From Candidatus Aveggerthella stercoripullorum (lineage in GTDB: Bacteria > Actinomycetota > Coriobacteriia > Coriobacteriales > Eggerthellaceae), in the NCBI GenBank assembly GCA_018712955.1, contig DVGB01000034.1, forward strand, positions 1 to 42,752: 42,752 nt of DNA, read 5' to 3'. Positions 1 to 10,469 of the stretch are shown one piece after another (the first letter of the stretch is position 1; every line of letters begins with the position of its first letter). Made by a program: the position numbers and the translations under genes. The notes under the pieces were generated by a model that saw nothing but the letters and a program-made list of their open reading frames with translations, was not told the origin of the DNA and searched no databases.

Positions 1-25
1 CATCAGGGAGAGAAGAAGGCGCAAC

Positions 26-802
26 GTGGGGATTATCATCAAGACGGCTTCGGAAATCGAAGCCATGCGAGAAGCCGGCCGTATATCGGCAATGGTCTTG
101 CGCAAGGCGGGACGTCTGGTACAGCCGGGAATATCAACACTGGAAATCGACGAGTTCGTCGAGGCGGAGATTAGGGCCGCAGGAGGCATTCCGGCGTTCA
201 AAGGGTACGCTGGCTTTCCGGGCAGCATTTGCGCGTCCGTGAACGAACAGGTCGTCCACGGGATTCCTTCAGCGCACGTCGTTTTGAAAGACGGCGACAT
301 CCTCTCTATAGACACAGGCGCCATCGTTGACGGCTGGGTCGGCGACAATGCATGGACGTACCCGGTCGGGAATGTGCCGCCGGAGAAAAAGCGCCTTCTG
401 CGCGTCACTGAAGAGTGCATGTGGGCCGGCATTTCGGCAGCGCGCCCAGGAAACAGGCTGGGAGATATCGGGCATGCCGTGCAGTCTTTGGCAGAACGCG
501 AGGGCTATGGCGTAGTGCGCGAATATGTCGGGCACGGTATCGGGCGCGCTATGCACGAAGAGCCGAATGTGCCGAACTACGGGCACCGTCATACCGGCAT
601 CGTGCTACAGCCTGGAATGGTGCTTGCAATCGAGCCTATGATCAACATGGGCACTCGCAAAACGCGGCCCATGCCTGACGGCTGGCTTGTCGTGACGAAG
701 GACGGGAAACCTTCGGCCCATTTCGAGAAGACGGTCGCCATCACTGAAGACGGCCCTGTCGTCTTGACAGAAGAGCCCGACTACAAACGTCCGGTGGACT
801 AG
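26..802 (+). CDS. map: methionine aminopeptidase, type I
   Basis: Removes the initiator methionine from nascent proteins in the cytosol as a dinuclear-metal peptidase. The 258-residue length is normal for type I enzymes. All expected ligands are visible at the usual spacing: D96 and D107, H170 in YVGHGIG, E203 in AIEPM and E234 in HFEK, with the substrate-binding H79 in VVHG. The start is GTG at 26, preceded by an AGAAGG-type ribosome site; only 25 bases lie before it, so the upstream partner (often adk) is not visible. The stop is 4 bases from the stop of the convergent murJ gene. The family call is very secure. Confidence 0.97.
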   Translation: MGIIIKTASEIEAMREAGRISAMVLRKAGRLVQPGISTLEIDEFVEAEIRAAGGIPAFKGYAGFPGSICASVNEQVVHGIPSAHVVLKDGDILSIDTGAIVDGWVGDNAWTYPVGNVPPEKKRLLRVTEECMWAGISAARPGNRLGDIGHAVQSLAEREGYGVVREYVGHGIGRAMHEEPNVPNYGHRHTGIVLQPGMVLAIEPMINMGTRKTRPMPDGWLVVTKDGKPSAHFEKTVAITEDGPVVLTEEPDYKRPVD

Positions 803-806
803 GAAG

Positions 807-2426
807 CTATCGCTTTGCGTGCTTGCCGCGCGGCGATTTCACGATTCCGAGCTTCGTGCCGATCTTCCGCAAGATATTGACGACGAAGTCCATTTCAGGA
901 ATGCGCAGGAGGCGACAGACCGTAAAGGTCACGATAAGGCCCACGGTACCGCAGAGCACGATCTCCACGAGCGCAGCGCCAATGGAGGGCTGAAGGGGGA
1001 TGAGCAGCAGGATGCCTTCGACGACGGCCATGCCGATTCCCGTGGCGACGATAGTCCGTGCCCCCATCCAGACGGTGCTCATAAAACCGAACCCGCCGAC
1101 CCGCTTGCGCAGGATGAGCGCCATGATAAAGAACTGCAGGGCGAAGTAGACGCAGTCGGCGACCGGAATGCCCAGCAGCCCGAGCACCTCGGGCGTTGTG
1201 AGCTGCCAGTAGAGGAAGATCTGCACGGTGCACAGACCGCAGCTCACCAGCGCGAAGGTCAGGAACTGTCGCAGGCTTGCGAACACGCGGTAGAAGAACA
1301 TCTGCCCTGCGTAGAACGGAAGGCTTACGACCCAGCACTGCAGCACTTGCGCGATCGAATAGACGGATTCCTGGTCGAACGCGCCTGCCTTGAAGATCTG
1401 GATGATCGGCACGCCGAGCGCGAACATCATGCCCGCCAGGGGGATGATGAGGAAGAGCGTCGTGCGCAGACCGCGCGAAGCGTACGAGCGCAACGTCGCC
1501 ATGTCGCCGCGGGCCATAGCTTCGCTCATCTCGGTGAGGAAGGCGGTGGAGATGGACACGGCAATGACGCCGTAGGGAAGCTGATACCACATCCAAGCGT
1601 ACGAAAGCGTGGAAGGGCCGTTCTCTCCTGCCTGCAGCGAGAACGCGTTGCGGCACGAATAGGAAACGAGCGTGCCTGCGATGTAGACGAGCGTCGGAAG
1701 CGCAATGCGCATTGCCTCCCGCAGTGCAGGGTCGTGCAGGTTGATTTTCGGGACGTACTTGAACCCGATTTTCACGAGCATCGGAATTTGGATGCCGAAC
1801 TGCACCGCAACGCCAAGCGACGTGCCTCCGGCCAGCCACCACAGTGCGAAGTCCGGGTTTGCGGCGGAGATAGGCACGTAGGAGAACATGGTTGTCATGA
1901 CCACAATATTGTTGAAGACGGGCGCAAGCGTGGGGGCACCGTACATACGGTTAGCGTTCAAGACGCCCGTGATGACGCCACCGAGGCCGTAGAGCACGAT
2001 CTGGACGGCGAACACGCGCAAAAACATCGTGGCAGTCTGCGTGACCTGCGCGGTGTCAGACACGGTGAACGTCTGGGTCGCAATAATCTGGGGTGCGAAA
2101 ACGCTTGCGAGGATGGAGAGCACACCGAGGATGACCACGGCAAGGTTCAGGATGTTCGACGCGAACCGGTCGCCGCCCTCTGCGCCGAGCTTTTCGCGCT
2201 GAAGCAGGTAGATGGGCAGGAAGGCCGTTCCGATGATGCCACCGGCGACAAGGTCGTAAATGACGCTCGGCATATTGTAGGCAACTTGGTATGCGGACGT
2301 GACGATGGTGTTGCCGAGCGCGAAGGCCATAGCCCACGTGCGGCCCAATCCGGTGATGCGCGAAAGCATCGTGGCAGCAGTCATGATGCCGGTGCTCTTC
2401 GCGATGGAATTGTTCCCCTTGCCCAT
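807..2426 (-). CDS. murJ: MurJ/MviN-family lipid II flippase
   Basis: Polytopic membrane protein of the MOP superfamily expected to flip lipid II across the membrane for peptidoglycan synthesis. The protein starting MGKGNNSIAKSTG is 539 residues and has a long series of hydrophobic segments. It carries family-typical N-terminal stretches (MLSRITGLGR, then VAYNMPSVIYDLVAGG) and an Arg/Lys-rich C-terminus. An upstream in-frame ATG at 2519 would add 31 polar residues with no family resemblance, so the start at 2426 is preferred; an AGGAAA stretch lies somewhat far upstream of it. It diverges from nadK and converges on map. It is separated from the mur cluster, as is common. MurJ versus a related MviN-like transporter cannot be decided by eye, but flippase is most likely. 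Confidence 0.9.
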   Translation of the reverse strand: MGKGNNSIAKSTGIMTAATMLSRITGLGRTWAMAFALGNTIVTSAYQVAYNMPSVIYDLVAGGIIGTAFLPIYLLQREKLGAEGGDRFASNILNLAVVILGVLSILASVFAPQIIATQTFTVSDTAQVTQTATMFLRVFAVQIVLYGLGGVITGVLNANRMYGAPTLAPVFNNIVVMTTMFSYVPISAANPDFALWWLAGGTSLGVAVQFGIQIPMLVKIGFKYVPKINLHDPALREAMRIALPTLVYIAGTLVSYSCRNAFSLQAGENGPSTLSYAWMWYQLPYGVIAVSISTAFLTEMSEAMARGDMATLRSYASRGLRTTLFLIIPLAGMMFALGVPIIQIFKAGAFDQESVYSIAQVLQCWVVSLPFYAGQMFFYRVFASLRQFLTFALVSCGLCTVQIFLYWQLTTPEVLGLLGIPVADCVYFALQFFIMALILRKRVGGFGFMSTVWMGARTIVATGIGMAVVEGILLLIPLQPSIGAALVEIVLCGTVGLIVTFTVCRLLRIPEMDFVVNILRKIGTKLGIVKSPRGKHAKR

Positions 2427-2457
2427 GCCTTGAATCCGTTTCCTCGTATAATGACGT

Positions 2458-2487
2458 TCGGTCGTCCCGTTTCGAATGGACGACCGA
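2458..2487. repeat. 10-bp inverted repeat between divergent murJ and nadK
   Basis: The arms TCGGTCGTCC (2458-2467) and GGACGACCGA (2478-2487) pair perfectly around a 10-base centre. The site lies in the 131-bp gap between the divergently transcribed murJ and nadK, next to a TATAAT at 2447-2452. It could be a dyad operator or a hairpin in the 5' leader of either transcript; no T-tract follows it. No regulator can be named from sequence. Confidence 0.5.
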
Positions 2488-2557
2488 GTGGCCTGAGCGT
2501 TCGAAAGCGCGGGACCCACGAATATCCAATGCTAGCAAAGATAGGGTTGCCGAATCT

Positions 2558-3430
2558 ATGAAGGTGCTCATTGTCCGCAATAATTACAATGCAAAGGCCA
2601 TCGATGCCTCGCTTATGCTCGCGGCATTTCTCGGGTCGCAAGGGATCGAAGTCGACCTGCGCGATGTGGGAAGCATGAGCACCCTGTCGCCGTGCGGCGG
2701 AATGGCGGGCGTCGAAGCGTACGGGCTTGCCGTGGTCCTTGGAGGGGACGGCACGATCCTGCGGACCGCGCGCGCCGTCGGTACATCGGGCGTCCCGATT
2801 CTCGGCATCAATTTCGGCAACCTGGGCTTTTTGGCAAATCCAGCAGACGAAGGCGTTGTGCCGCTGGTAGCCGCCGCGCTGGCAGACGAAGCGCAGCGCG
2901 AAGAGCGCACGAGCCTGCGCGTGGACGTGGTGTGCGAAGGGGACGAGGACGAAGGAGACGTTTCGCTGGTCGATGCAGGCGCGCACTCCTATTTCGCGCT
3001 GAACGAGGCAGCGTTCACGCGCGGTGCGCTCGGGAAGATCGTCTCCTGCAAGTTCTCTGTCTCGGGGGAGCCGGTCGCGTCCATGCGCGGAGACGGCTTG
3101 GTGGTCGCCACCGCGACCGGATCGACCGCGTATGCGCTTTCGGCGGGCGGCCCGCTCGTAGCGCCCAGCTTCGGCGGCCTGGTCGTGGTGCCCATTGCCC
3201 CGCACACGCTGCGCTCGCGCGCAGTCGTGATCGCGCCGAACGACGTGGTCGAGGTCGACCTTTCGGACAACCCTGAGGGCAGGGAGGTCGCCGTGTTCCT
3301 GGACGGTGAGCAGGCAGTATTGGAGACGCGTCCGATGCGGGCGATCGTGCGCAAGAACTTCGAGCCAACGGTCCTTTTGCGCTACAAGCATCCGGGCTTC
3401 TACGCCCATGCGTCAGAGGTGTTTTTCTAG
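2558..3430 (+). CDS. nadK: NAD kinase
   Basis: Phosphorylates NAD to NADP using ATP or polyphosphate in the cytosol. The 290-residue length is standard. The GGDGT motif is at residues 62-66, followed by NFGNLGF at 85-91, then the NE motif in YFALNEAAF and the TATGSTAYALSAGGP loop typical of the family. The ATG at 2558 gives a protein beginning directly with the first beta strand (MKVLIVRNN), as expected. A hairpin follows the stop. In many Gram-positive genomes nadK sits next to recN; here recN is about 28 kb away. Confidence 0.96.
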   Translation: MKVLIVRNNYNAKAIDASLMLAAFLGSQGIEVDLRDVGSMSTLSPCGGMAGVEAYGLAVVLGGDGTILRTARAVGTSGVPILGINFGNLGFLANPADEGVVPLVAAALADEAQREERTSLRVDVVCEGDEDEGDVSLVDAGAHSYFALNEAAFTRGALGKIVSCKFSVSGEPVASMRGDGLVVATATGSTAYALSAGGPLVAPSFGGLVVVPIAPHTLRSRAVVIAPNDVVEVDLSDNPEGREVAVFLDGEQAVLETRPMRAIVRKNFEPTVLLRYKHPGFYAHASEVFF

Positions 3431-3467
3431 GGCGAAGCGTCATCGTACCCTGTGGCCCTACGGTATA

Positions 3468-3505
3468 GCGCAAGGCCCCGGAAGATGTCTTCCAGGGCCT
3501 TGCGC
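3468..3505. terminator. hairpin between convergent nadK and DUF1846 gene
   Basis: An 11-bp perfect stem, GCGCAAGGCCC (3468-3478) with its complement (3495-3505), is topped by a second short stem GGAAG/CTTCC across one C-A mismatch. It lies 38 bases after the nadK stop and 65 bases before the DUF1846 stop, so it could end transcription from both sides. Neither flank has a clear T-tract, so Rho-independent action is uncertain. Confidence 0.55.
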
Positions 3506-3569
3506 TGAATGGGAAAAGTGACGGTCGCTTTTCTCGGAGATGCTGTTCGAGCAGGCGGCGAACAGCAGG

Positions 3570-6928
<3,359 letters not shown>

Positions 6929-6949
6929 CGGACGCGAAGGACGCTGGCA

Positions 6950-7840
6950 ATGCTGGACGCGAACACGAAAGAATACCTCTCCTTCCTTTCGGTCGAACGA
7001 GGCGCTTCGACGAACACGATTGCTGCCTACGCTCACGACTTCGAAAAATGGTGCGCGTTTTTGGAGGAGCGGGAAGTGTCGGTGCTTTCGGCGGGGCACG
7101 ACGACGTGGTCGCGTTCCAGGCGCGCCTTACGGAGGAAGGCCTTGCAGCAAGCACCGTCAAGCGAGCCACTTCTGCCCTCAAAGGGTTTTACCGCTTTCT
7201 GGTGCGGGAAGGCCGCATTGCTTCAAGCCCCTGTTCCTCGATGGCACTCCCGAAGGTGCCCGACCGCCTTCCCGACGTGCTGAGCGTGGAGCAGGCGAAC
7301 GAGCTGCTCAGCCAGGATTTCCCTGCCTCTCCGACCGGACTGCGCGACAAAGCGATGCTCGAAGTGCTGTACGGGTGCGGTTTGCGCGCGAGCGAGCTGG
7401 TTGCGCTCAATGTTTCCGACGTGCTGTTCGAAGAGGGCTGTCTGCGCGCGTTCGGAAAGGGGAGCAAAGAGCGTATAGTGCCCATTTCGGGCATGGCGGA
7501 GGCGGCACTGCGCGCGTACTTGGAGAGCGGGCGCCCTGAGCTTGCGAAAGGCGCGCGCACGGGCGCGCTGTTCCTGAATGCGCGCGGCGGAAGGCTAAGT
7601 CGGCAGTCGCTGCATGCCGTGGTCGCGCGAGCAGGGTTGGCTATCGGGGTGCGCAACCTCCATCCGCACACGCTTCGCCATTCGTTCGCGACCCATATGC
7701 TCGAGGGAGGGGCTGACCTGCGCGTCATTCAGGATATTCTGGGGCACGCGGACATTTCGACAACTCAGATTTACACCCATGTTTCTCGCGCGCACGTGCG
7801 CGAGGAGTACCTTGCGGCACATCCGCGAGCGCGCGGCTAG
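6950..7840 (+). CDS. xerD: site-specific tyrosine recombinase XerD-type
   Basis: Recombinase that resolves chromosome dimers at dif. It has 296 residues with an N-terminal SAM-like core-binding domain (about 1-100) and a C-terminal catalytic domain. The full active-site set is present: R146 in CGLRASEL, K170 in GKGSKER, H240 and R243 in HTLRHSFA, H266 in LGHADIS and nucleophile Y275 in TQIYTHV. Length and spacing match E. coli XerD closely. It follows pyrG by 21 bases. XerC versus XerD cannot be proven by eye, but the TQIYTHV context and chromosomal setting favour XerD. There is no integrase-type neighbourhood. Confidence 0.9.
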   Translation: MLDANTKEYLSFLSVERGASTNTIAAYAHDFEKWCAFLEEREVSVLSAGHDDVVAFQARLTEEGLAASTVKRATSALKGFYRFLVREGRIASSPCSSMALPKVPDRLPDVLSVEQANELLSQDFPASPTGLRDKAMLEVLYGCGLRASELVALNVSDVLFEEGCLRAFGKGSKERIVPISGMAEAALRAYLESGRPELAKGARTGALFLNARGGRLSRQSLHAVVARAGLAIGVRNLHPHTLRHSFATHMLEGGADLRVIQDILGHADISTTQIYTHVSRAHVREEYLAAHPRARG

Positions 7841-8083
7841 AACGGACTTTCCGGCCGGGTGCGCAGCGCGTTCGGGGAGACGCACGGTCAGCCTGTCGGG
7901 GCGGCCTCGAGGTGTCTCTCTGCTGCCGGACGCATTCGTCGTCCAGTGCGAGAAGCAGGCGCGTGCATACCGCGTTCTCTTCTTATGCCGGTGCCATATA
8001 TAGGAAAGAGTTGCGAACGACCGTTTGGCTGCCGATTTCCGCGCCAGACGGTCGAGGGCTGCAACGTTCTTGCGGGGAAGTTG

Positions 8084-8109
8084 TCCCACCCTTCTCCCAC
8101 CTTGCCCCA
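8084..8109 (-). promoter_or_regulatory. three TGGGN repeats, distal MraZ-type operator candidate
   Basis: Read on the minus strand the order is TGGGG (8109-8105), five bases, TGGGA (8099-8095), six bases, TGGGA (8088-8084). In E. coli, MraZ binds three TGGGN repeats separated by five bases. This cluster lies about 370 bases upstream of mraZ and in the opposite orientation to the promoter-proximal repeats, so it could be a distal operator. The function is inferred. Confidence 0.45.
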
Positions 8110-8274
8110 CACGCAGGGGAAAATATGTACAAAGTACCAGTTCAAGCGGGTGTTTTGGGTAGATATCGCGAAGCGTTTCTTCGAGGCGTCATCGAAAATG
8201 CGTCATAAGCCCACCACAGTTCCCACAGATTTGCAAACTTTTTTCTTTCGAGCGCGACGCTTGAAGTGGCATCT

Positions 8275-8311
8275 ATATATTGTGGTTCCTCTATTATCCC
8301 AGGCAATATAT
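8275..8311. repeat. AT-rich inverted repeat upstream of mraZ
   Basis: ATATATTG (8275-8282) and CAATATAT (8304-8311) are perfect complements separated by 21 bases, in the AT-rich part of the mraZ upstream region. The spacing is about two and a half helical turns. It may be a dyad protein site; no regulator is known from this sequence alone. Confidence 0.4.
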
Positions 8312-8366
8312 GGAACTTTGCTTTGTCAAAGGCTGCGTTTTTCCTTCCAATAGGCTTTGCGAAGGG

Positions 8367-8433
8367 TGGGGTGAAGGGGGATTCAACCTCTCGTTGGTGG
8401 GATTGTTTCATTGCGGGGTGGGGCGAAGTGGGA
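8367..8433 (+). promoter_or_regulatory. TGGGN repeat array, MraZ-type operator
   Basis: TGGGG at 8367, GGGGA at 8377 (one mismatch), TGGGA at 8398, TGGGG at 8419 and TGGGA at 8429. The steps are 10, 21, 21 and 10 bases, so all fall on one face of the helix. The last pair, TGGGG-five bases-TGGGA, matches the E. coli MraZ recognition pattern exactly and lies between the -35 and -10 of the mraZ promoter, where binding would block RNA polymerase. Autoregulation by MraZ is inferred from this and from known E. coli biology. Confidence 0.65.
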
Positions 8434-8439
8434 TAGAAT
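8411..8439 (+). promoter_or_regulatory. mraZ promoter
   Basis: TTGCGG (8411-8416), a 17-base spacer and TAGAAT (8434-8439) form a good housekeeping promoter. The predicted start is near 8446, giving a leader of about 34 bases before the mraZ ATG at 8480, with AAAGGAG at 8467-8473. Two TGGGN repeats sit inside the spacer. Confidence 0.7.
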
Positions 8440-8479
8440 GTCGTCACCGAAAGAGAGCGGAACGCGAAAGGAGCGGGGG

Positions 8480-8911
8480 ATGGCGGGCTTGCATGGCGAA
8501 TACCGCCACAAACTCGATGCAAAAGGCCGCCTCTCCCTTCCCGCCGCGTTCCGTAAAGCCCTTTCGGGCGACAGTGTCATCGTGACGCTTTCGCCGACGA
8601 ACGATTATCTGTGCGTGTTCGAGGACGGCGCCTTCGACAGTTGGGTTGACTCGTTGTTTGAGAAGGACGGCGGATACTCGGCGAGCAATCGCCAGCACCT
8701 CAAAGCACGCAAGGTCTTGAATTCCCGCGCGAATGACATCGTCATCGACGGGTCGGGCCGTATCGGCCTGTCCTCCGCATTGCGATCGGGCGCAGGGCTG
8801 GACAAAGATGTCGTGCTCATCGGCGACGACGATCACTTTGAGATCTGGGATGCCCAGGCTTGGGATGACTTCTGCGACGACGTGGACTTGACCGCGTTGT
8901 TCGTGGGGTAG
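8480..8911 (+). CDS. mraZ: transcriptional regulator MraZ
   Basis: DNA-binding regulator that heads the division and cell wall cluster and in E. coli represses its own promoter. It is 143 residues, the usual size, with two AbrB-like swapped-hairpin halves. Each half contains a version of the family motif: DAKGRLSLPAAFR near the N-terminus and DGSGRIGLSSALR in the second half. The frame is open back to a TTG at 8411, but that codon lies in the -35 box; the ATG at 8480 follows a strong AAAGGAG. rsmH starts 14 bases after the stop. The upstream TGGGN repeats are its likely binding sites. Confidence 0.95.
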   Translation: MAGLHGEYRHKLDAKGRLSLPAAFRKALSGDSVIVTLSPTNDYLCVFEDGAFDSWVDSLFEKDGGYSASNRQHLKARKVLNSRANDIVIDGSGRIGLSSALRSGAGLDKDVVLIGDDDHFEIWDAQAWDDFCDDVDLTALFVG

Positions 8912-8925
8912 AACAGGCTGGGAAC

Positions 8926-9882
8926 ATGACAAGCGAATACCGACACATACCGGTCCTGCTCGCCGAGTGCCTCGAACACTTGAACCTTAAAACGCAGCAC
9001 GCGTTCGTGGACGCAACGCTCGGCGGGGCAGGGCATTCCCTTGAAGCGGCCAAGCGGCTGGGGCGCGAGGGCACGCTCATCGGGATAGACCAGGACGAAG
9101 TGGCGCTTGCCGCCGCGGGAGAACGCCTGGGAGCCATCCCGGAAAGCGAACGGCCTGAGCTTTGCCTGCTGCGCGGAAACTTCGGGGATATGGACCGCCT
9201 GCTGGTGCAGGCAGAGGTCCCTGCCGTCGACGCATTCTTGTTCGACCTCGGGGTCTCTTCGGTCCAGATTGACACGCCGTCCCGTGGCTTCTCCTTCAAG
9301 GAGAATGGCCCCCTTGATATGCGGATGGATCCGGGTAAACAAACCCTGAACGCAGCAGAGATCGTCAACACCTACAACGCAGCAGATCTCGCTCGGATCA
9401 TCCGTGACTATTCGGACGAGCGGTGGGCAAGCCGCATAGCGGAGTTCATCTGCCGAGCGCGCCAGGATCGTCCCATCGAAACGAGCGAACAGCTCGTGGA
9501 CATCATTAAGGCCGCTATTCCGGCCTCGGCGCGCAGGGCAGGTGGACATCCAGCGAAGCGGACGTTCCAGGCATTGCGCATTGAAGTGAACGGCGAGCTT
9601 GACGTTTTGCGCGAAGGGCTGGAGGCCGCCGTCAGATGGCTGGCGCCGGGCGGACGAATCGTGGTGATCAGCTACCACTCGCTTGAGGACCGCATCGTGA
9701 AGGACATCTTCGCGAAGCATGCGAGGGGCTGCACGTGCCCGCCGGATTTGCCGGTGTGCGTGTGCGGGAACAAACCGGTATTGAAGTTGGTGACGCGCAA
9801 GCCGTTGGTCCCAACGGCGGAGGAGGTCGAGCGCAATCCGCGTGCGCGCAGCGCGAAACTTCGCGTCGCCGAACGCCTCTGA
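8926..9882 (+). CDS. rsmH: 16S rRNA m4C1402 methyltransferase RsmH (MraW)
   Basis: Methylates N4 of cytidine 1402 in 16S rRNA using S-adenosylmethionine. It has 318 residues against 313 in E. coli. The SAM-binding motif DATLGGAGHS is at 29-38, with the family stretches FDLGVSSVQID, RGFSFKENGPLDMRMD, the C-terminal HPAKRTFQALRIEVN and ISYHSLEDRIVK. The C-terminal Cys cluster (CTCPPDLPVCVCG) is also typical. The start at 8926 is the family start (HIPVLLAE follows within a few residues), though its ribosome site is weak. It is in operon with mraZ. Confidence 0.96.
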   Translation: MTSEYRHIPVLLAECLEHLNLKTQHAFVDATLGGAGHSLEAAKRLGREGTLIGIDQDEVALAAAGERLGAIPESERPELCLLRGNFGDMDRLLVQAEVPAVDAFLFDLGVSSVQIDTPSRGFSFKENGPLDMRMDPGKQTLNAAEIVNTYNAADLARIIRDYSDERWASRIAEFICRARQDRPIETSEQLVDIIKAAIPASARRAGGHPAKRTFQALRIEVNGELDVLREGLEAAVRWLAPGGRIVVISYHSLEDRIVKDIFAKHARGCTCPPDLPVCVCGNKPVLKLVTRKPLVPTAEEVERNPRARSAKLRVAERL

Positions 9883-9995
9883 CACGTGCACAGTTCCGTG
9901 CGCAAGGGCCCGGCAGGCACGGCCTTCCGGCATGAACGAACGAACAAGAAACGCAGCACGACGTCGCGGAGAACACGGGAAGGAGGCGAGCTGTC

Positions 9996-10460
9996 ATGGC
10001 AGGAGCGGCACCGGCGTACCGCTACGATTATCCAGAGCGCGCACGCATTCCCTACCGCGAGCCTGAATTCCGCGTTATGCGCGGCAGGGGCGCTCATGCG
10101 ACCCCGCTCAACCCGCAGCTGATCTCTTTGGCAAAGATCGGCGCGATCGTGCTCATCGTCGTGGCCTTGGTATGCTGCGTTCGCGTGGCATTTTCTGCGG
10201 CCACGGTTACTTCCAGCATTTCTTCCGACCAGCTTTCTGCCCAGATTTCCGAGGTGCGCTCGACGACGGGCGACCTTGAGGTGCGGCAGAGCATGATGTC
10301 GAATCCGACCAACCTTCAGCGCGAGGCGGAAGGCCTCGGCATGGTGCCGGCGACCGAAATCGCCGCCATCACGCTTCCCGAGGACGTCGTGCAGACCGAC
10401 GCCGATGGGAACCTGTCCCTTTCGAAGAGCTTGGCGGTGGCGGCATCGCAGGCTTCCTAG
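9996..10460 (+). CDS. ftsL: FtsL-like division protein
   Basis: Small bitopic membrane protein in the FtsL position between rsmH and ftsI. It is 154 residues: a basic cytoplasmic N-terminus of about 43 residues, one transmembrane segment at about 44-66, then an extracytoplasmic region with modest coiled-coil character (SSISSDQLSAQISEVR). A conserved-looking NPTNLQREAEGLGMVPA follows, as in FtsL/DivIC proteins. The start follows GGAGGCG. Sequence similarity in this family is low, so the call rests on topology, the RxxAxxLGM-like stretch and gene order. It is expected to recruit FtsI and FtsW with FtsQ and a DivIC partner not seen in this window. Confidence 0.75.
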   Translation: MAGAAPAYRYDYPERARIPYREPEFRVMRGRGAHATPLNPQLISLAKIGAIVLIVVALVCCVRVAFSAATVTSSISSDQLSAQISEVRSTTGDLEVRQSMMSNPTNLQREAEGLGMVPATEIAAITLPEDVVQTDADGNLSLSKSLAVAASQAS

Positions 10461-10469
10461 GGGCGGTGC

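Larger units (their letters stand above)
7841..8479. promoter_or_regulatory. long non-coding region upstream of the mra/dcw cluster
   Basis: 639 bases between xerD and mraZ. The left half is GC-rich with no recognisable gene; the right half (about 8110-8350) is unusually AT-rich for this window, with several TATATA-like stretches. It holds three TGGGN clusters, an AT-rich inverted repeat and the mraZ promoter, listed separately. A 164-codon open frame at 7859-8353 runs through it but has no ribosome site or family resemblance and was not called. Confidence 0.7.

Noticed and set aside
3468-3540. nadK hairpin as a fourth copy of the repeat element
   Set aside because: It has a two-tier stem with an A next to the 3' arm and a nearby CGCTTTTCTCG, but the GGAC/GTCC tip and the AACTGCTCGACGC box are absent.
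7859-8353. 164-codon open frame in the mraZ upstream region
   Set aside because: No ribosome site, composition unlike neighbouring proteins, and it runs through AT-rich regulatory DNA.
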